Shown piece after piece: positions 53,635 through 63,085 of a DNA stretch of 64,000 nucleotides. The notes under the pieces are model-generated. The model did not search any database and was not told the DNA's origin. It saw only the letters and a program-made list of their open reading frames with translations. Position numbers and translations under genes: made by a program. Source of the DNA: Microbaculum marinum. Lineage in GTDB: Bacteria; Pseudomonadota; Alphaproteobacteria; Rhizobiales; Tepidamorphaceae. Numbering within the stretch: the first letter of the stretch is position 1; each line of letters starts with the position of its first letter. The stretch lies in NCBI RefSeq assembly GCF_042646165.1, contig NZ_JBHRTC010000015.1. The stretch is one strand, 5' to 3'.

Positions 53635-53655
53635 CTTGCCTGCGGAGGCGGCGAC

Positions 53656-54204
53656 CTACGCCGCTTCGGCGGTCTGGAGCTTGAGGTGGGCGGCGAACTG
53701 GTCGACGGCGTCGGCGATGCGGGCATGGACGGCGGCCGGCTCCAGCCTGCCGTCGACGAACTCCGCCGATCCGGCATAGACCGCCGTCGACACTGTGCAG
53801 GCCTCGAAGAAGCCGAACAGCGGACGAAGCTGGTGTTCGACGACCAGCGAGTGGCGCAGGCCGCCGCCGCACGCGGTCAGCAGCACCGGGCGGTTCTTGA
53901 GCGCGTTCGGCCGGACCAGGTCGAAGACGTGCTTGAACAGGCCGGGATAGGAGCCCTGGAAGACCGGGCTGCCGATCACCAGCGCGTCGGCGCCCTCGAT
54001 CGCCTCGACGACCCGCAGCGCCTCGCGGCTGAGACCGTCGCGGGTGAAGGCGGCGAGCCCCGGTCCCGCGTCGACGAGATCGAGGATCTCGGCCCCGATC
54101 CCGTGCCGCGCGGCGAGTTCGGCGGCCACCGCCTCGACCAGGGTGCGCGACTTGGACGGACGCCAGCTCGCGCCGCAGAAGCCGATGACGCGCTTGTCGG
54201 TCAT
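53656..54204 (-). CDS. NADPH-dependent FMN reductase
   Basis: Flavodoxin-fold reductase of 182 residues (MsuE/SsuE-like) that supplies reduced FMN. The N-terminal phosphate loop is GFCGASWRPSKSRTL; the flavin-contact loop reads GSPVFQGSYPGLFKHVFDLV, then ALKNRPVLLTACGGG. The start is ATG 54204, 11 bp after the monooxygenase gene, making an obvious two-component monooxygenase pair. Confidence 0.93.
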   Translation of the reverse strand: MTDKRVIGFCGASWRPSKSRTLVEAVAAELAARHGIGAEILDLVDAGPGLAAFTRDGLSREALRVVEAIEGADALVIGSPVFQGSYPGLFKHVFDLVRPNALKNRPVLLTACGGGLRHSLVVEHQLRPLFGFFEACTVSTAVYAGSAEFVDGRLEPAAVHARIADAVDQFAAHLKLQTAEAA

Positions 54205-54215
54205 CGGGGCCGCCG

Positions 54216-55442
54216 TCAGCCGGCGACGCCGAAGACGGTCCACTGGGCGTTCGGATCCGGCAGGCCGAGCAGCGCCCGGCCGCACTCCTCGACGATCTGG
54301 TCGGCCATCAGGATGTGCTGCGTGCCCGAGTGGATGTCGCGGTAGAAGCGCTGCATGGGCGTGTTGTGCAGCGAGGCGCCGCGGGCAGCCCGGTGGGCGA
54401 AGGTGCCGGTCTCGGAGATGACGTCGTGAACGTGGCGAAGCGTCAGCTTCACCATCGTCATCTGCTCCTGCGAGGGCATCTCGCCGGCCGCGCAGGTGTC
54501 GGAGACGCTCTTCCACGTCTCGTAGGCGAGCGCCCGGGCGGCGCGGAACTTCGCCTCGTTCTGGGCGAACTGGAACTTGAAGCTGGCGCTGTCGGCCGAC
54601 CTGCCGAAGGCGTCGGTGCGGTTGACGATGACCTTGACCAGCTCGTCAAGCATGCGGCGGCCGGTGCCGATCGCCCAGCTGGTGTGCGCCCAGGCGCTGT
54701 AGCCGGCAAGCCCCAGCGCACCGGCCGGCCCGCCGCGCCGCGGCGCGCCGATGTCGAAGTCGTAGGTCTTGTAGGTCGGAACGAACAGCTCCTCGGCATC
54801 CTTGATGGTGTAGTCGAAGCTGCCGGTCGCCCGCAGGCCGAGCACGTCCCAGTTGCCGAGCAGTTCGATCGTGTCGCGGGGATGGTGGCAGATGACGATC
54901 TTCGGCTGGCCGTTCGGCCCGAACACCATGTTGCCGGCGTCGTCGGTGATGAAGCAGCCGGTATGGATCCATTCGGCATGCTGGATCGAGCTGCCGTAGG
55001 CCCACCGGCCCTTGATCATGTAGCCGCCGTCGACGGGCCGGGCGAAGCCGCGCGGCACGCCGTTGCCGGCGATGGTGATGTCGTGGCCGTTCTTGAACAC
55101 CTCGTCGAGGCCTTCGTCCTCGATGTAGATGGCCATCGTGGTGCCTTCCATGTTGTTGGCGATGGCGCACCAGCCGGCCGAGGCGTGGGTGTAGGACAGG
55201 CGCTCGATCACCGTCATGGCGTCGAACGGCGACAGCTCCGGTCCGCCGACGTCCCTGGGGAACAGCATCGTGTAGATGCCGGCCTTGCGCAGCGCCTCGA
55301 CCACGTCGTCGGTCATGTAGCCCTGTTCCTCGGCCGCGGCGGCGCGCTCCTCGACGAGCGGCAGCAATTCGTCCAGGCGGGCGTGGAAGTCGGCGACGGT
55401 GGGGGTCGTGTCGCTATTGGCGGGGGCCAGGGACAGGTTCAT
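54216..55442 (-). CDS. Flavin-dependent monooxygenase of the acyl-CoA dehydrogenase fold (HpaH/DszC-type)
   Basis: Oxygenase component of 408 residues, class D flavin monooxygenase (relatives: HsaA, DszC, C2-hydroxylase), using reduced flavin from the adjacent reductase to hydroxylate or open a ring. Marks: FPRDVGGPELSPFDAMTV, SAGWCAIANN, RWAYGSSIQHAEW, GLRATGSFDYTI and the C-terminal RDIHSGTQHILM with the active-site His. No CoA-binding features point to a fatty-acid role. First gene of the five-gene operon, divergent from the LuxR-type regulator across 485 bp. Confidence 0.92.
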   Translation of the reverse strand: MNLSLAPANSDTTPTVADFHARLDELLPLVEERAAAAEEQGYMTDDVVEALRKAGIYTMLFPRDVGGPELSPFDAMTVIERLSYTHASAGWCAIANNMEGTTMAIYIEDEGLDEVFKNGHDITIAGNGVPRGFARPVDGGYMIKGRWAYGSSIQHAEWIHTGCFITDDAGNMVFGPNGQPKIVICHHPRDTIELLGNWDVLGLRATGSFDYTIKDAEELFVPTYKTYDFDIGAPRRGGPAGALGLAGYSAWAHTSWAIGTGRRMLDELVKVIVNRTDAFGRSADSASFKFQFAQNEAKFRAARALAYETWKSVSDTCAAGEMPSQEQMTMVKLTLRHVHDVISETGTFAHRAARGASLHNTPMQRFYRDIHSGTQHILMADQIVEECGRALLGLPDPNAQWTVFGVAG

Positions 55443-55927
55443 CGGAATTCATCCTCCAGACGTTGATCCGTTTCATCGTTCCGGCCGGTTGCCGCGCAGC
55501 GGGTCGGCGGCGAGGGCCGTCACCGGCTGGATCGACAGGAGGGTATCGACGGGGGCACGCCTTCAGCCGTCGCCGCGCGGCATGCGCGGGCCGTCAGGGT
55601 GAAATTCGTCCGTGTTGTCCTCTTGCCGGCGGGCGCGCCCGCAGCAGTTGCCGTCGCGCCTTCCAGTCGGTTTTATGACGGAATGCTTCCGCCGGACCGC
55701 GACGCGTACAATCCCCCCGCATGGGGGGGTATGGGGCTGCCGGACATGCGGATAGATTTCGGTAGGCTGCAGGAAGTGCATTCATCGGCCGGTTGCCCGC
55801 ATTTTCGGCTTGACCGGACGGCAGTTGCGGCGTGACCTTCAATCCTGACGAAGGCGGGGCGCGACGGGGGACACGTATGCGCCCGATACGAGCGTCGACT
55901 TACGGTTCTCGAACTCGGGAGGGGGAC
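55443..55927. other. Divergent control region monooxygenase / LuxR-type regulator
   Basis: No supported gene. The main feature is a TACAAT -10-like box (55707-55712, + strand) directly followed by a C6/G6 inverted repeat (55713-55728). A GGAGGGGGA ribosome site precedes 55928. Otherwise GC-rich sequence without other clear sites. Confidence 0.55.
55713..55728. promoter_or_regulatory. C6-GCAT-G6 inverted repeat, candidate operator
   Basis: CCCCCC, GCAT, GGGGGG, perfectly symmetric and flanked by AT on the left and GT-AT on the right. It lies in the middle of the divergent region, directly after a TACAAT box. A site for the adjacent LuxR-type regulator is the simplest reading. Confidence 0.5.
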
Positions 55928-56740
55928 ATGCCGCGGGTTCACGATCACATGACCACCACCGACGGCATGCTGGCCGACAGCATCATCTCGATCGCCGAGA
56001 GCCGCAGTGTCGCAGCGCTGGGGACCGCCTGCCAGCGCGCCATCGGCTGGCTGAGCGGTTCACCGACCATTGGCCTCTACCTGCTCAACTCCGACCAGCC
56101 GCGCCTCATCTACAGCCGCCACGCGCCCGAGGGCTTCCTGGAAGACTACGCGCGGGGGCTCGGCAAGGCCGATCCCTTCGTCGACAGCATCATGAACGGC
56201 GGCGGCATCCTCGACGGCATCTCGCTGTACGGACGGCAGTACTGGCGCGGCAGCGTCTCCTACGACCTGCTGCACTCGTGGGGCTTCAGCCACAACATGT
56301 GCGGGCCGTTGCGCCTCGACGACGCAGTCGCCGGGGTGTTCTACACGGCGACGCCGGAGGAGGACCTGCCCTATTCGCCGCTGGTGAAGAAGCAGATGGA
56401 GCTGTTGTGCCGGGCCTGCTCGCTGGCCCTGGAGAGCCTGGTGCACAGCGGCCGGCTCGAGCACGAGACGGCCGGAGACCCATCGGGACCGTTCTGCCTA
56501 CCGGCGCTGCAGAATGCCCACTTGCGGGCGACGCATCTGCCGACCAGCACGCTGCCGCCGCGCTCGGCCCAGGTCGCCAACCTGGTCTGCAAGGGCCAGA
56601 CCAACAAGACGATCGCCCGCGAGATGGGCATATCCGACCAGACGGTGAAGGAGCACGTGGCGAAGCTGTGCCGGCGCTACGGCGCGCAGAACCGCACCGA
56701 GCTCGCGGCCGCGCTGATGTCCGGCGCGTCGCTGCAGTAG
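55928..56740 (+). CDS. LuxR-family transcriptional regulator (solo)
   Basis: Regulator of 270 residues: N-terminal sensor resembling the autoinducer-binding fold (GKADPFVDS, GFSHNMCGPL, then VAGVFYTA) and a C-terminal LuxR HTH (LPPRSAQVANLVCKGQTNKT, IAREMGISDQTVKEHVAKL). ATG 55928 with GGAGGGGGA upstream is chosen; the open frame extends 32 codons further back without homology. No luxI gene is nearby, so it is a solo that probably senses the catabolic substrate and controls the divergent monooxygenase operon. It converges on the ribokinase gene with a 3-bp gap. Confidence 0.9.
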   Translation: MPRVHDHMTTTDGMLADSIISIAESRSVAALGTACQRAIGWLSGSPTIGLYLLNSDQPRLIYSRHAPEGFLEDYARGLGKADPFVDSIMNGGGILDGISLYGRQYWRGSVSYDLLHSWGFSHNMCGPLRLDDAVAGVFYTATPEEDLPYSPLVKKQMELLCRACSLALESLVHSGRLEHETAGDPSGPFCLPALQNAHLRATHLPTSTLPPRSAQVANLVCKGQTNKTIAREMGISDQTVKEHVAKLCRRYGAQNRTELAAALMSGASLQ

Positions 56741-56743
56741 GGC

Positions 56744-57640
56744 TCACTTCCCGGCGGAATACTCCGCGAGCACCGGCTGGGCGGCCTGCGCGCCGCGACG
56801 GGTGCAGCACAGCGCCGCCGCGGCGCTCGCCTGGTGCAGGGCCGCGACCGCATCGACGCCGCGCAACAGACCTGCGGCGAAGACACCGACGAAGGTGTCG
56901 CCGGCGCCGGTCGTGTCGACCACGTCGACCGGCGTGGCCGGGATCGCCACGGTCTCCTTCCCCATCGCCATCACGGTGCCCCCGGCGCCGAAGGTGGCGA
57001 CGACGGTGCTGGCGAGGAGGCTGGCGAGAGGGCCGCACAAGTCGGCTCCCGAACCGGACAGGTCCAGGGCCGCAGCGATCGTCGCCAGCTCGATCTCGTT
57101 CACCACCAGATAGTCGACGCCTTCCAGCACATGCCGGTCCGGCACCGCGGCAGGCGCCGCGTTGAGGATGACGGCGACGCCGCGTGCCCGGGCGCGCTCG
57201 ATGAGGCGGGCGTTCTCCTGCAGCGGCACCTCCTGCTGCATGACCAGGATCACGCCGGGTTCGAGCAGGGCGTCGGGGACGTCGTCGCTGCGCAGGTCGG
57301 CATTGGCGCCGGGCGACACGACGATCGTGCTGGAGCCCTCCGGCCCCGTCCAGATCGTCGCGCAGCCGGTGGCGCGCGAGGAGACGCCGACACCGGAGAG
57401 GTCGACGCCGGCGGCCGTCAGCAGTGCCAGCGCAGGCGCGGCCAGGTCGTCGTCGCCGACCCTGCCGATCATCGTCACCTCGACGCCGGCCAGCCTGGCG
57501 GCGTGCGCCTGGTTGGCGCCCTTGCCGCCGGCCGAGATCAGGGCGTCGCCGCCGAGCACGGTCTCGCCGGAGACCGGCAGGCGCGGCACCGGCGTGATGA
57601 TGTCGAGGTTGATCGACCCGAAGACGAGGACGCGCGGCAT
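56744..57640 (-). CDS. Ribokinase-like PfkB family carbohydrate kinase
   Basis: Kinase of 298 residues. N-terminal VFGSINLDIITPVPRLP and GGKGANQAHAARLAG match ribokinase; the C-terminal PfkB motif with the catalytic Asp is DTTGAGDTFVGVFAAGLL. It probably phosphorylates the ribose released by the adjacent nucleoside hydrolase, whose gene is two bases upstream. Confidence 0.94.
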   Translation of the reverse strand: MPRVLVFGSINLDIITPVPRLPVSGETVLGGDALISAGGKGANQAHAARLAGVEVTMIGRVGDDDLAAPALALLTAAGVDLSGVGVSSRATGCATIWTGPEGSSTIVVSPGANADLRSDDVPDALLEPGVILVMQQEVPLQENARLIERARARGVAVILNAAPAAVPDRHVLEGVDYLVVNEIELATIAAALDLSGSGADLCGPLASLLASTVVATFGAGGTVMAMGKETVAIPATPVDVVDTTGAGDTFVGVFAAGLLRGVDAVAALHQASAAAALCCTRRGAQAAQPVLAEYSAGK

Positions 57641-57641
57641 G

Positions 57642-58503
57642 TCAGGTCAGGGCGGTGAGCGAGGCCACCAGAAGCCGCTCGAAGCCGGCGGCGTCGACGT
57701 CCCTGACGACGCGATGCCGGCCGCCGGCCCGGGCGGTGAAATGCGTCACCCCCTGCCGGTCCGGGTCGCGCCAGTCGACACGGACCGATCCTTCGGCGAA
57801 GGCGAACAGGTCGGGCGCGGTCAGGGTGGCGAGCGCAAAGGCGTCGTGGAGCGCCGAGCCGGCGGGCGAGCGGCTGCGTTGCATCGCCGCCACCGCCTGC
57901 GCCGGATGCGAGGCCGAGGCGGCAAGCGCGTCCAGTGTCGGAGAAGACGCATGGCGGACCCGCGTGACGTCGTAGGGGGTCAGCGTCAGCGCGGCTTCGC
58001 TTGAAAACACGATCTCCGCGGCAGCCGGGTCGGTCGCGATGTTGAACTCCGCCGGGGCGCCGGGCGCGACGTTGCCGCCCATCACCACCAGGCCGCCGAG
58101 CCGGGAGGCGAATCCGGGGTCCATCCGCATGGCGAGCGCGACGTTGGTGAGGGGGCCTATGGCGCAGAGCCAGATGGAGGCCGGCGGCGCGGTCGCCACC
58201 GTTTCCAGAAGCGCGTCGACCGCGTGCGCCGCGGCGGGACCGCGCGTCGGCTGCGGCAGGCCGGTGTCGCCGAGGCCGTCGCTGCCGTAATAGTCGCCAT
58301 CCGCCGCAGCCGGTATCAGAAGCGGCCGGTCGGCCCCGGCATAGACCGGGACGTCCGGTCGGCCGGCCAGGTCGAGGATGCGCAGCGCATTGGCGGTGGT
58401 GACGTCGAGGGGCTTGTTGCCGTGCACGCAGGTGAGCGCCAGGACGTCGAGCCGCGGGTCCGCCAGCGCCATCAGGATGGCGGGGGGATCGGCGGTGCCG
58501 GGG
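57642..58503 (-). CDS. Nucleoside hydrolase 2 (N-terminus lost in assembly gap)
   Basis: IUNH-family hydrolase; about 286 residues are readable before the frame enters the N run, so only the first few residues are missing. The metal loop, normally DPG-x-DDA, reads PGTADPPAIL at the gap edge: one Asp appears replaced by Ala. VMGGNVAPGAPAEFNIATDP and SALHDAFALATL (with the His seen in canonical members) are conserved. Its position between ribokinase and the second PotABC-like operon repeats the nucleoside theme of 44627-50950. Whether the Asp change is real or an error beside the gap is open. Confidence 0.88.
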
Positions 58504-58585
58504 NNNNNNNNNNNNNNNNNNNNNNNNNNNNNNNNNNNNNNNNNNNNNNNNNNNNNNNNNNNNNNNNNNNNNNNNNNNNNNNNNN
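58504..58585. other. Assembly gap (82 Ns)
   Basis: Unsequenced scaffold gap; the true length may differ. It removes the start of nucleoside hydrolase 2 and the end of the glycosidase. Frames that appear open through the Ns have no meaning. Confidence 0.99.
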
Positions 58586-60655
58586 GCCCGCGCCGCGGGG
58601 CAGGCGAAGCCAGGCGGCGCCGCCCGCCGGCAGTTCGGCCCGGAAGCAGCCGTCGCTCCAGGTCACGTGGCGCAGGCGCGGAAGCGTGGTCTCGACCAGC
58701 GCGCCGGCGGCGTCGCCGACGCGGAGCACGTCGCCGGGGGCTTCGAGCGTGATCTCGCCGAGCGGCGAGCGGACCGGTCCCATCGGCCCGCTGCCGTCCG
58801 GACGGGCGAGGCCGAGACCGTGCCAGGGCGTCAGGTTGACCGCGGCGGCGACCGGCATCGCCGCCAGCAGAGCGCCCCAGGAGTAGAACGGGTCGGTGTC
58901 GGCCTGGTCGAGGATGGCGCCGGTCTCGGCATTGTAGTTCTCGCCGCACTGCCGCTCGCGCCAGCCGGCGTCGAACAGCCGCCAGCCCATGGCGCACAGC
59001 GCGTCCGCCTCCGCCTCCCGGCCGGCCCGCAGGAGGCCGATCCAGGTCCAGAAGTTGAGAGGAGCCCAGATCCGGCCGCGCCAGTAGACGTTGTCGCGGT
59101 AGGCTGGATCATCGCGGGTGGCCGAGGGCAGGCCCGGCACGCCGCCGAACCTGTCGGGCGCCAGCAGGTAGTTGTCGACCAGGCTGTCGACCTGTTCCGG
59201 CGTCGCCGCGCCGGCGGCCATCGGATAGAACGAGGTCGGCGCCAGCGGCTCGACGAAACCGCTGTCGACCAGCCGGTTGGCGAAGACGCCGCGCGTGTCG
59301 TCCCAGAGATGGGTTTGGATCGCCTCGCGGTGGGCCGTGCCGCTCGCGCGCAGGTCAGCGGCGTCGGAGTCCAGGCCGAGGCCGTCGGCGATCAGCGCCA
59401 GGCATTCCGCGTCGAGCGCCAGCATGCTGTTAAGCGCCACGTCGTAGGACATCAGCAGGCCGGTCTCCTCGTCGAACGGGGCGGGATCGTGGACCGCCAT
59501 GTTGTCCATCGACGACTCGTCCTTGGCGGCGAGCTTGGTGCCCTTGTAGAGGCCGTCGCCGGCATCGAGGCTGGTGCCGTAGACGACGAGGCCGAGATCG
59601 CCCGCCGAGCGCCGCCGCCACCACCAGTCGTGGTTCCGCTTCAGCGCCGGCCATGCCCGTTCGAGCAGGCCGCGGTCGCCCAGCCGGGCGGCGATCGACC
59701 AGACGGCGAAGGAGACGATCGGCGGCTGCGAGCGGTCGAGCCAGCGGTCGTTGCCGGTGATCAGGCAGGGGAAGTTGCCGTCCTCCGTCTGCCAGGCGAA
59801 CACTGCCTCGAGGTTGTCGCGGGCGGCGGTGCCGTCGAACAGGCTCCAGAGCCAGGCGTTGTAGACGATGTCGTTCATCCAGACGCCGAAGCCGCCGAAC
59901 TTGGCGGTGTTCCAGAACCGAGTCAGCACCGTGTAGGGGCGCCCGTTGATGCGGTCGAAGACGTGGTTCCAGGCCATCACGTCGTGGACGGCGGCGAGCG
60001 GCCGGCCGGCGTCGTCACCGGGCCGCTGCGGCACGATCGCGATCGGCCCGTCCGGCAGGGCCGGGCGGACGGGCGGTTCGCCCGAGGACGGCGCAACGAC
60101 GATGCGCATCGCCGGGCCCTCCTCGAGGTTGAAGCGCAGCGCGACGAAGCGGCCTTCGCGGCCGCGCGAGGCGAGGTAGAAGTAGCCGTGCTCGCGGAAC
60201 TCGGCCTCCAGCGCGTCGAGATCGTCGTGGACGGTGACGAGCAGCGGCTTCTTCGCCGGGACGATGTCGAAGGAGCGCGTGCCGTCGCTTGCGGCGAGCG
60301 CGCCGGTGCGGTCGTCGTAGACGAGGTCGAAACCGCCGCCGGAGACGCACAGCGCGACCCAGAAGCGCAGGCCCCATTCGCCGTTCGACCGCGTCGACCA
60401 GTCGATCTCCAATCGGTCCGCATCCTCGAATCGGTAGCGCCAGTCGATGTCGGTGTCCTCGTGGCGGGTCGTGAAGGCTGCGCCGCCGCCGCCGATCGGC
60501 CGCTCGCCGAGGACCAGGCCGGGGCCCATGCCGATCCGGGAGACGGCGTTGGCCCGCGCCGAATAGAGCACCGGCGTCAGCGTCAGGCCGCTGCCGAGAT
60601 GGACCAGCTCGACGGGACGGTCGGCCGACCAGGTTCCCCAGCCGGCGGCGGTCAT
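58586..60655 (-). CDS. Intracellular (alpha/alpha)6 glycoside hydrolase, trehalase/GH63-like (3' end in gap)
   Basis: 690 residues are readable, nearly the whole protein; the C-terminus is lost in the gap. An N-terminal beta-sandwich region is followed by an (alpha/alpha)6 barrel of the MGH1/YgjK-like type. DESSMDN likely carries the general acid Asp and CGENYNAETG the general base Glu; NVYWRGRIWAPLNFWTWIGL and FYSWGALLAAM are conserved in such enzymes. There is no signal peptide, so it acts on an imported glycoside. ATG 60655 overlaps the isochorismatase gene by four bases. Confidence 0.88.
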
Positions 60656-61260
60656 GGCGTGTCCCACCTTTCGAGGATCTCGTCGGTGTCGGCGAGCTCG
60701 ACCTGCAGGTTGAACCGGGAGTCGAGGAGCTGCAGGCAGGCGTCGTGGGTGTTCGGGTCGCCGCTCGTCAGCGCGTCGCGGGCGAGCACCACGCGATAGC
60801 CGAGATCGACCGCGGACATCACCGTCGCCAGAACGCAGACCTCGGTCTCGAGGCCGCACATGACGAGCGCGCCGGGCGCGCGATCGGCAACCGCGGCGGC
60901 GAACTCGGGGGTGTCGAAGGCGTCGTAGGTGGACTTGTCGAAGACGTTGCCCGGCTGCGCGACGGCGGCGAGGCCGGGATGCAGCTCGTAGGGCGCGCGG
61001 CCGAGACGGCTGAGCGTCACGTCCCGCCAGTGGTGGTAGTAGCGCCGCCACGCCCCGACCGCGTCCTCCGGCGTGTGGGCGGAGATGAACCGGGTGAACA
61101 GGCTCTGCTGCGGCCGTGCGGTGACGAGACGCGCAACGTTCGGCAGGATCTCGACGGCCTGCGGGCAGTGCCAGTGGCCGGGCTCGATGAAGACGCGCTG
61201 CATGTCGACGCAGATCACCAGGGCGTCGGCGGGAACGGGTCCGAACCGGAGCCTGCTCAT
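60652..61260 (-). CDS. Isochorismatase-like cysteine hydrolase
   Basis: Hydrolase of 202 residues with the full D-K-C triad: Asp19 in CVDMQ, Lys109 in FDKSTYDAF and Cys142 in GLETEVCVLATV. Relatives cleave amides such as nicotinamide, ureidoacrylate or N-carbamoyl compounds. It overlaps both the ABC ATPase gene and the glycosidase gene by four bases, so it belongs firmly to this operon; an amide product of base breakdown is a possible substrate. Confidence 0.92.
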   Translation of the reverse strand: MSRLRFGPVPADALVICVDMQRVFIEPGHWHCPQAVEILPNVARLVTARPQQSLFTRFISAHTPEDAVGAWRRYYHHWRDVTLSRLGRAPYELHPGLAAVAQPGNVFDKSTYDAFDTPEFAAAVADRAPGALVMCGLETEVCVLATVMSAVDLGYRVVLARDALTSGDPNTHDACLQLLDSRFNLQVELADTDEILERWDTP

Positions 61261-62315
61261 GCGTCCACCACGATCGTGTCGGCGGGGTTCCAGGAAACCC
61301 GCACCGGCGCGCCGGCCGCGACCGGCTCGGCGCCGGTGTTCTGGGCGAACACCCGGACCGACCGCGCCCCGTGCGTCAGCATATAGGTGAGGCTGTTGCC
61401 GGCGAAGATCGCCTCGTCCACCCTCGCGCCGATCTCGTTGCGGGCGCCGCCGGCGGCCGGGGAGCCGGCGGATACCGTCATCCGTTCCGGGCGCACCGCA
61501 ATCGTCACCCGCGTTCCGCCGGCGGGCAGGGGGTCGTCCGTGCGCACCGGCGGCCCGTCGTCGAGGCGGATCGCGTCGCCCTCCACGGTGCCCTCGAACA
61601 GGTTGGCGTCGCCGAGGAAGGTCGCGGCGAAGGCGGTGCGCGGCCGCTCGTAGATGTCGCGCGGGGCACCCTCCTGGATCAGCCTGCCGTCGCGCAGCAC
61701 GCCGATGCGGTCGCTGAGCGTCAGTGCCTCCTCCTGGTCGTGGGTGACGAAGATGGTGGTGATGCCGATCTCGCGCTGGATGCGCTTCAGCTCGATCTGC
61801 ATGCCGGTCCTGAGCGCCTTGTCGAGGGCCGACAGCGGCTCGTCGAGCAGCAGCACGCGCGGCCGGATGACGATGGCGCGGGCCAGCGCGACGCGCTGCC
61901 GCTGGCCGCCGGACAGTTCATGCGTGCGCCGCTTCTCCAGCCCGGCGAGCTTGACCAGTTCGAGCGCCTCGCCGACCCGCGTGCGGATCTCGCCGGAGGG
62001 GACGCCGCGGACCGTCAGGCCGAAGGCGACGTTGGCGAACACGTTCATGTTGGGAAACAGGGCGTAGCTCTGGAACATCATGCCGACGTCGCGCTTCTCG
62101 GCGGGCCGGCGCTCGACGGATTCGCCGCCGATGGTGATCGCCCCGGCGTCGGGATACTCGAAGCCGGCGATCAGCCTGAGCAGCGTGGTCTTGCCGCTGC
62201 CGGACGGGCCGAGCAGGCCGTAGAAGCCGCCGTCGTCGAACTCGATCGAGACGTCGTCGAGCGCCCGGAAGCTGCCGAACAGCTTGGAGACGGAGCGGAC
62301 CGAGACGGAGGCCAT
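61257..62315 (-). CDS. ABC transporter ATP-binding protein (PotA-like), second system
   Basis: ATPase of 352 residues. Walker A GPSGSGKTT, Q-loop MFQSYALFPNM, signature LSGGQRQRVALARAI, Walker B VLLLDEPLSALD and H-loop FVTHDQEEALTLSD are present, followed by a TOBE-type C-terminus. Overlaps the permease gene by one base and the isochorismatase gene by four. Confidence 0.94.
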   Translation of the reverse strand: MASVSVRSVSKLFGSFRALDDVSIEFDDGGFYGLLGPSGSGKTTLLRLIAGFEYPDAGAITIGGESVERRPAEKRDVGMMFQSYALFPNMNVFANVAFGLTVRGVPSGEIRTRVGEALELVKLAGLEKRRTHELSGGQRQRVALARAIVIRPRVLLLDEPLSALDKALRTGMQIELKRIQREIGITTIFVTHDQEEALTLSDRIGVLRDGRLIQEGAPRDIYERPRTAFAATFLGDANLFEGTVEGDAIRLDDGPPVRTDDPLPAGGTRVTIAVRPERMTVSAGSPAAGGARNEIGARVDEAIFAGNSLTYMLTHGARSVRVFAQNTGAEPVAAGAPVRVSWNPADTIVVDA

Positions 62316-63085
62316 CAGCGGTCGCCCCCGAAGCGGTAGAATCGGGAGACGCCGACCAGCAGGGTCATGGAGGCGACGATGACGATGGTCGAGATGGCGT
62401 TGATCTCCGGCGTGAAGCCCTTGCGGATCGAGGTATAGATCTCGACGGGCAGCGTCGAGACGCCGGGCACGGCGAGGAAGTAGGAAATGACGAACTGGTC
62501 GAAGGAGACCGCGAAGGCGAACAGCGCCGCGGCGATGACCCCAGGCGCCAGGAACGGCAGCGTCACGTAGCGGACGACCTGCCAGGGATTGGCGCCGAGC
62601 GACCGCGCCGCCGCCTCCAGATCCGGATCGAAGGCCTGCAGCCGTGCGCCGACGACGATGATCACGTAAGGCAGCGCCAGCGCCACGTGGCCGAGCACCA
62701 TGGCGTGCAGGCCGCGGCCGATGCCGGTCCAGAAGAAGAACAGCAGCATCGCCGTGCCGGTGATCAGCCAGGGGATGGCGATCGGCGGAAACAGCAGGCC
62801 CTGCAGCAGCCGCTTGCCGCGGAACGTGTAGCGGAAGAAGGCGATCGCCGCCGCCGTGCCGAGCACGCCGGCGATGACGGTGGTGATGACGGCGACGAGG
62901 ATGCTGTTCATGCCGGCATCGATCAGCCGCTGGTTGCCGGCGAGATCGGCGTACCAGCGCAGCGACCACTTTATCGGCAGCGCGTAGAACTGCGAGTCGT
63001 TGAACGACATCACGGCCATCACCGCGATCGGCGCGTAGAGGAAGACGAGCACCAGTCCGAGATAGATGCGGCTTGCCGTCGCCAT
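62315..63085 (-). CDS. ABC transporter permease (PotC-like), second system
   Basis: Membrane permease of 256 residues with about six helices. EAA loop DLEAAARSLGANPWQVVRY followed by TLPFLAPG; FDQFVISYFLAVPGVSTLP and FTPEINAIST closely parallel the permease at 49074, showing that the two transporters are paralogous. Start ATG 63085 shares one base with the stop of the upstream permease. Confidence 0.93.
   Translation of the reverse strand: MATASRIYLGLVLVFLYAPIAVMAVMSFNDSQFYALPIKWSLRWYADLAGNQRLIDAGMNSILVAVITTVIAGVLGTAAAIAFFRYTFRGKRLLQGLLFPPIAIPWLITGTAMLLFFFWTGIGRGLHAMVLGHVALALPYVIIVVGARLQAFDPDLEAAARSLGANPWQVVRYVTLPFLAPGVIAAALFAFAVSFDQFVISYFLAVPGVSTLPVEIYTSIRKGFTPEINAISTIVIVASMTLLVGVSRFYRFGGDR

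Noticed and set aside
55928..56740. Complete quorum-sensing system
   Set aside because: There is no luxI-like synthase in the window; only a LuxR-type solo is supported.
58472..61051. Frames that read through the N run as one long protein
   Set aside because: The frame through Ns is arbitrary. The glycosidase has its own ATG at 60655, and the part beyond the gap belongs to the nucleoside hydrolase in another frame.
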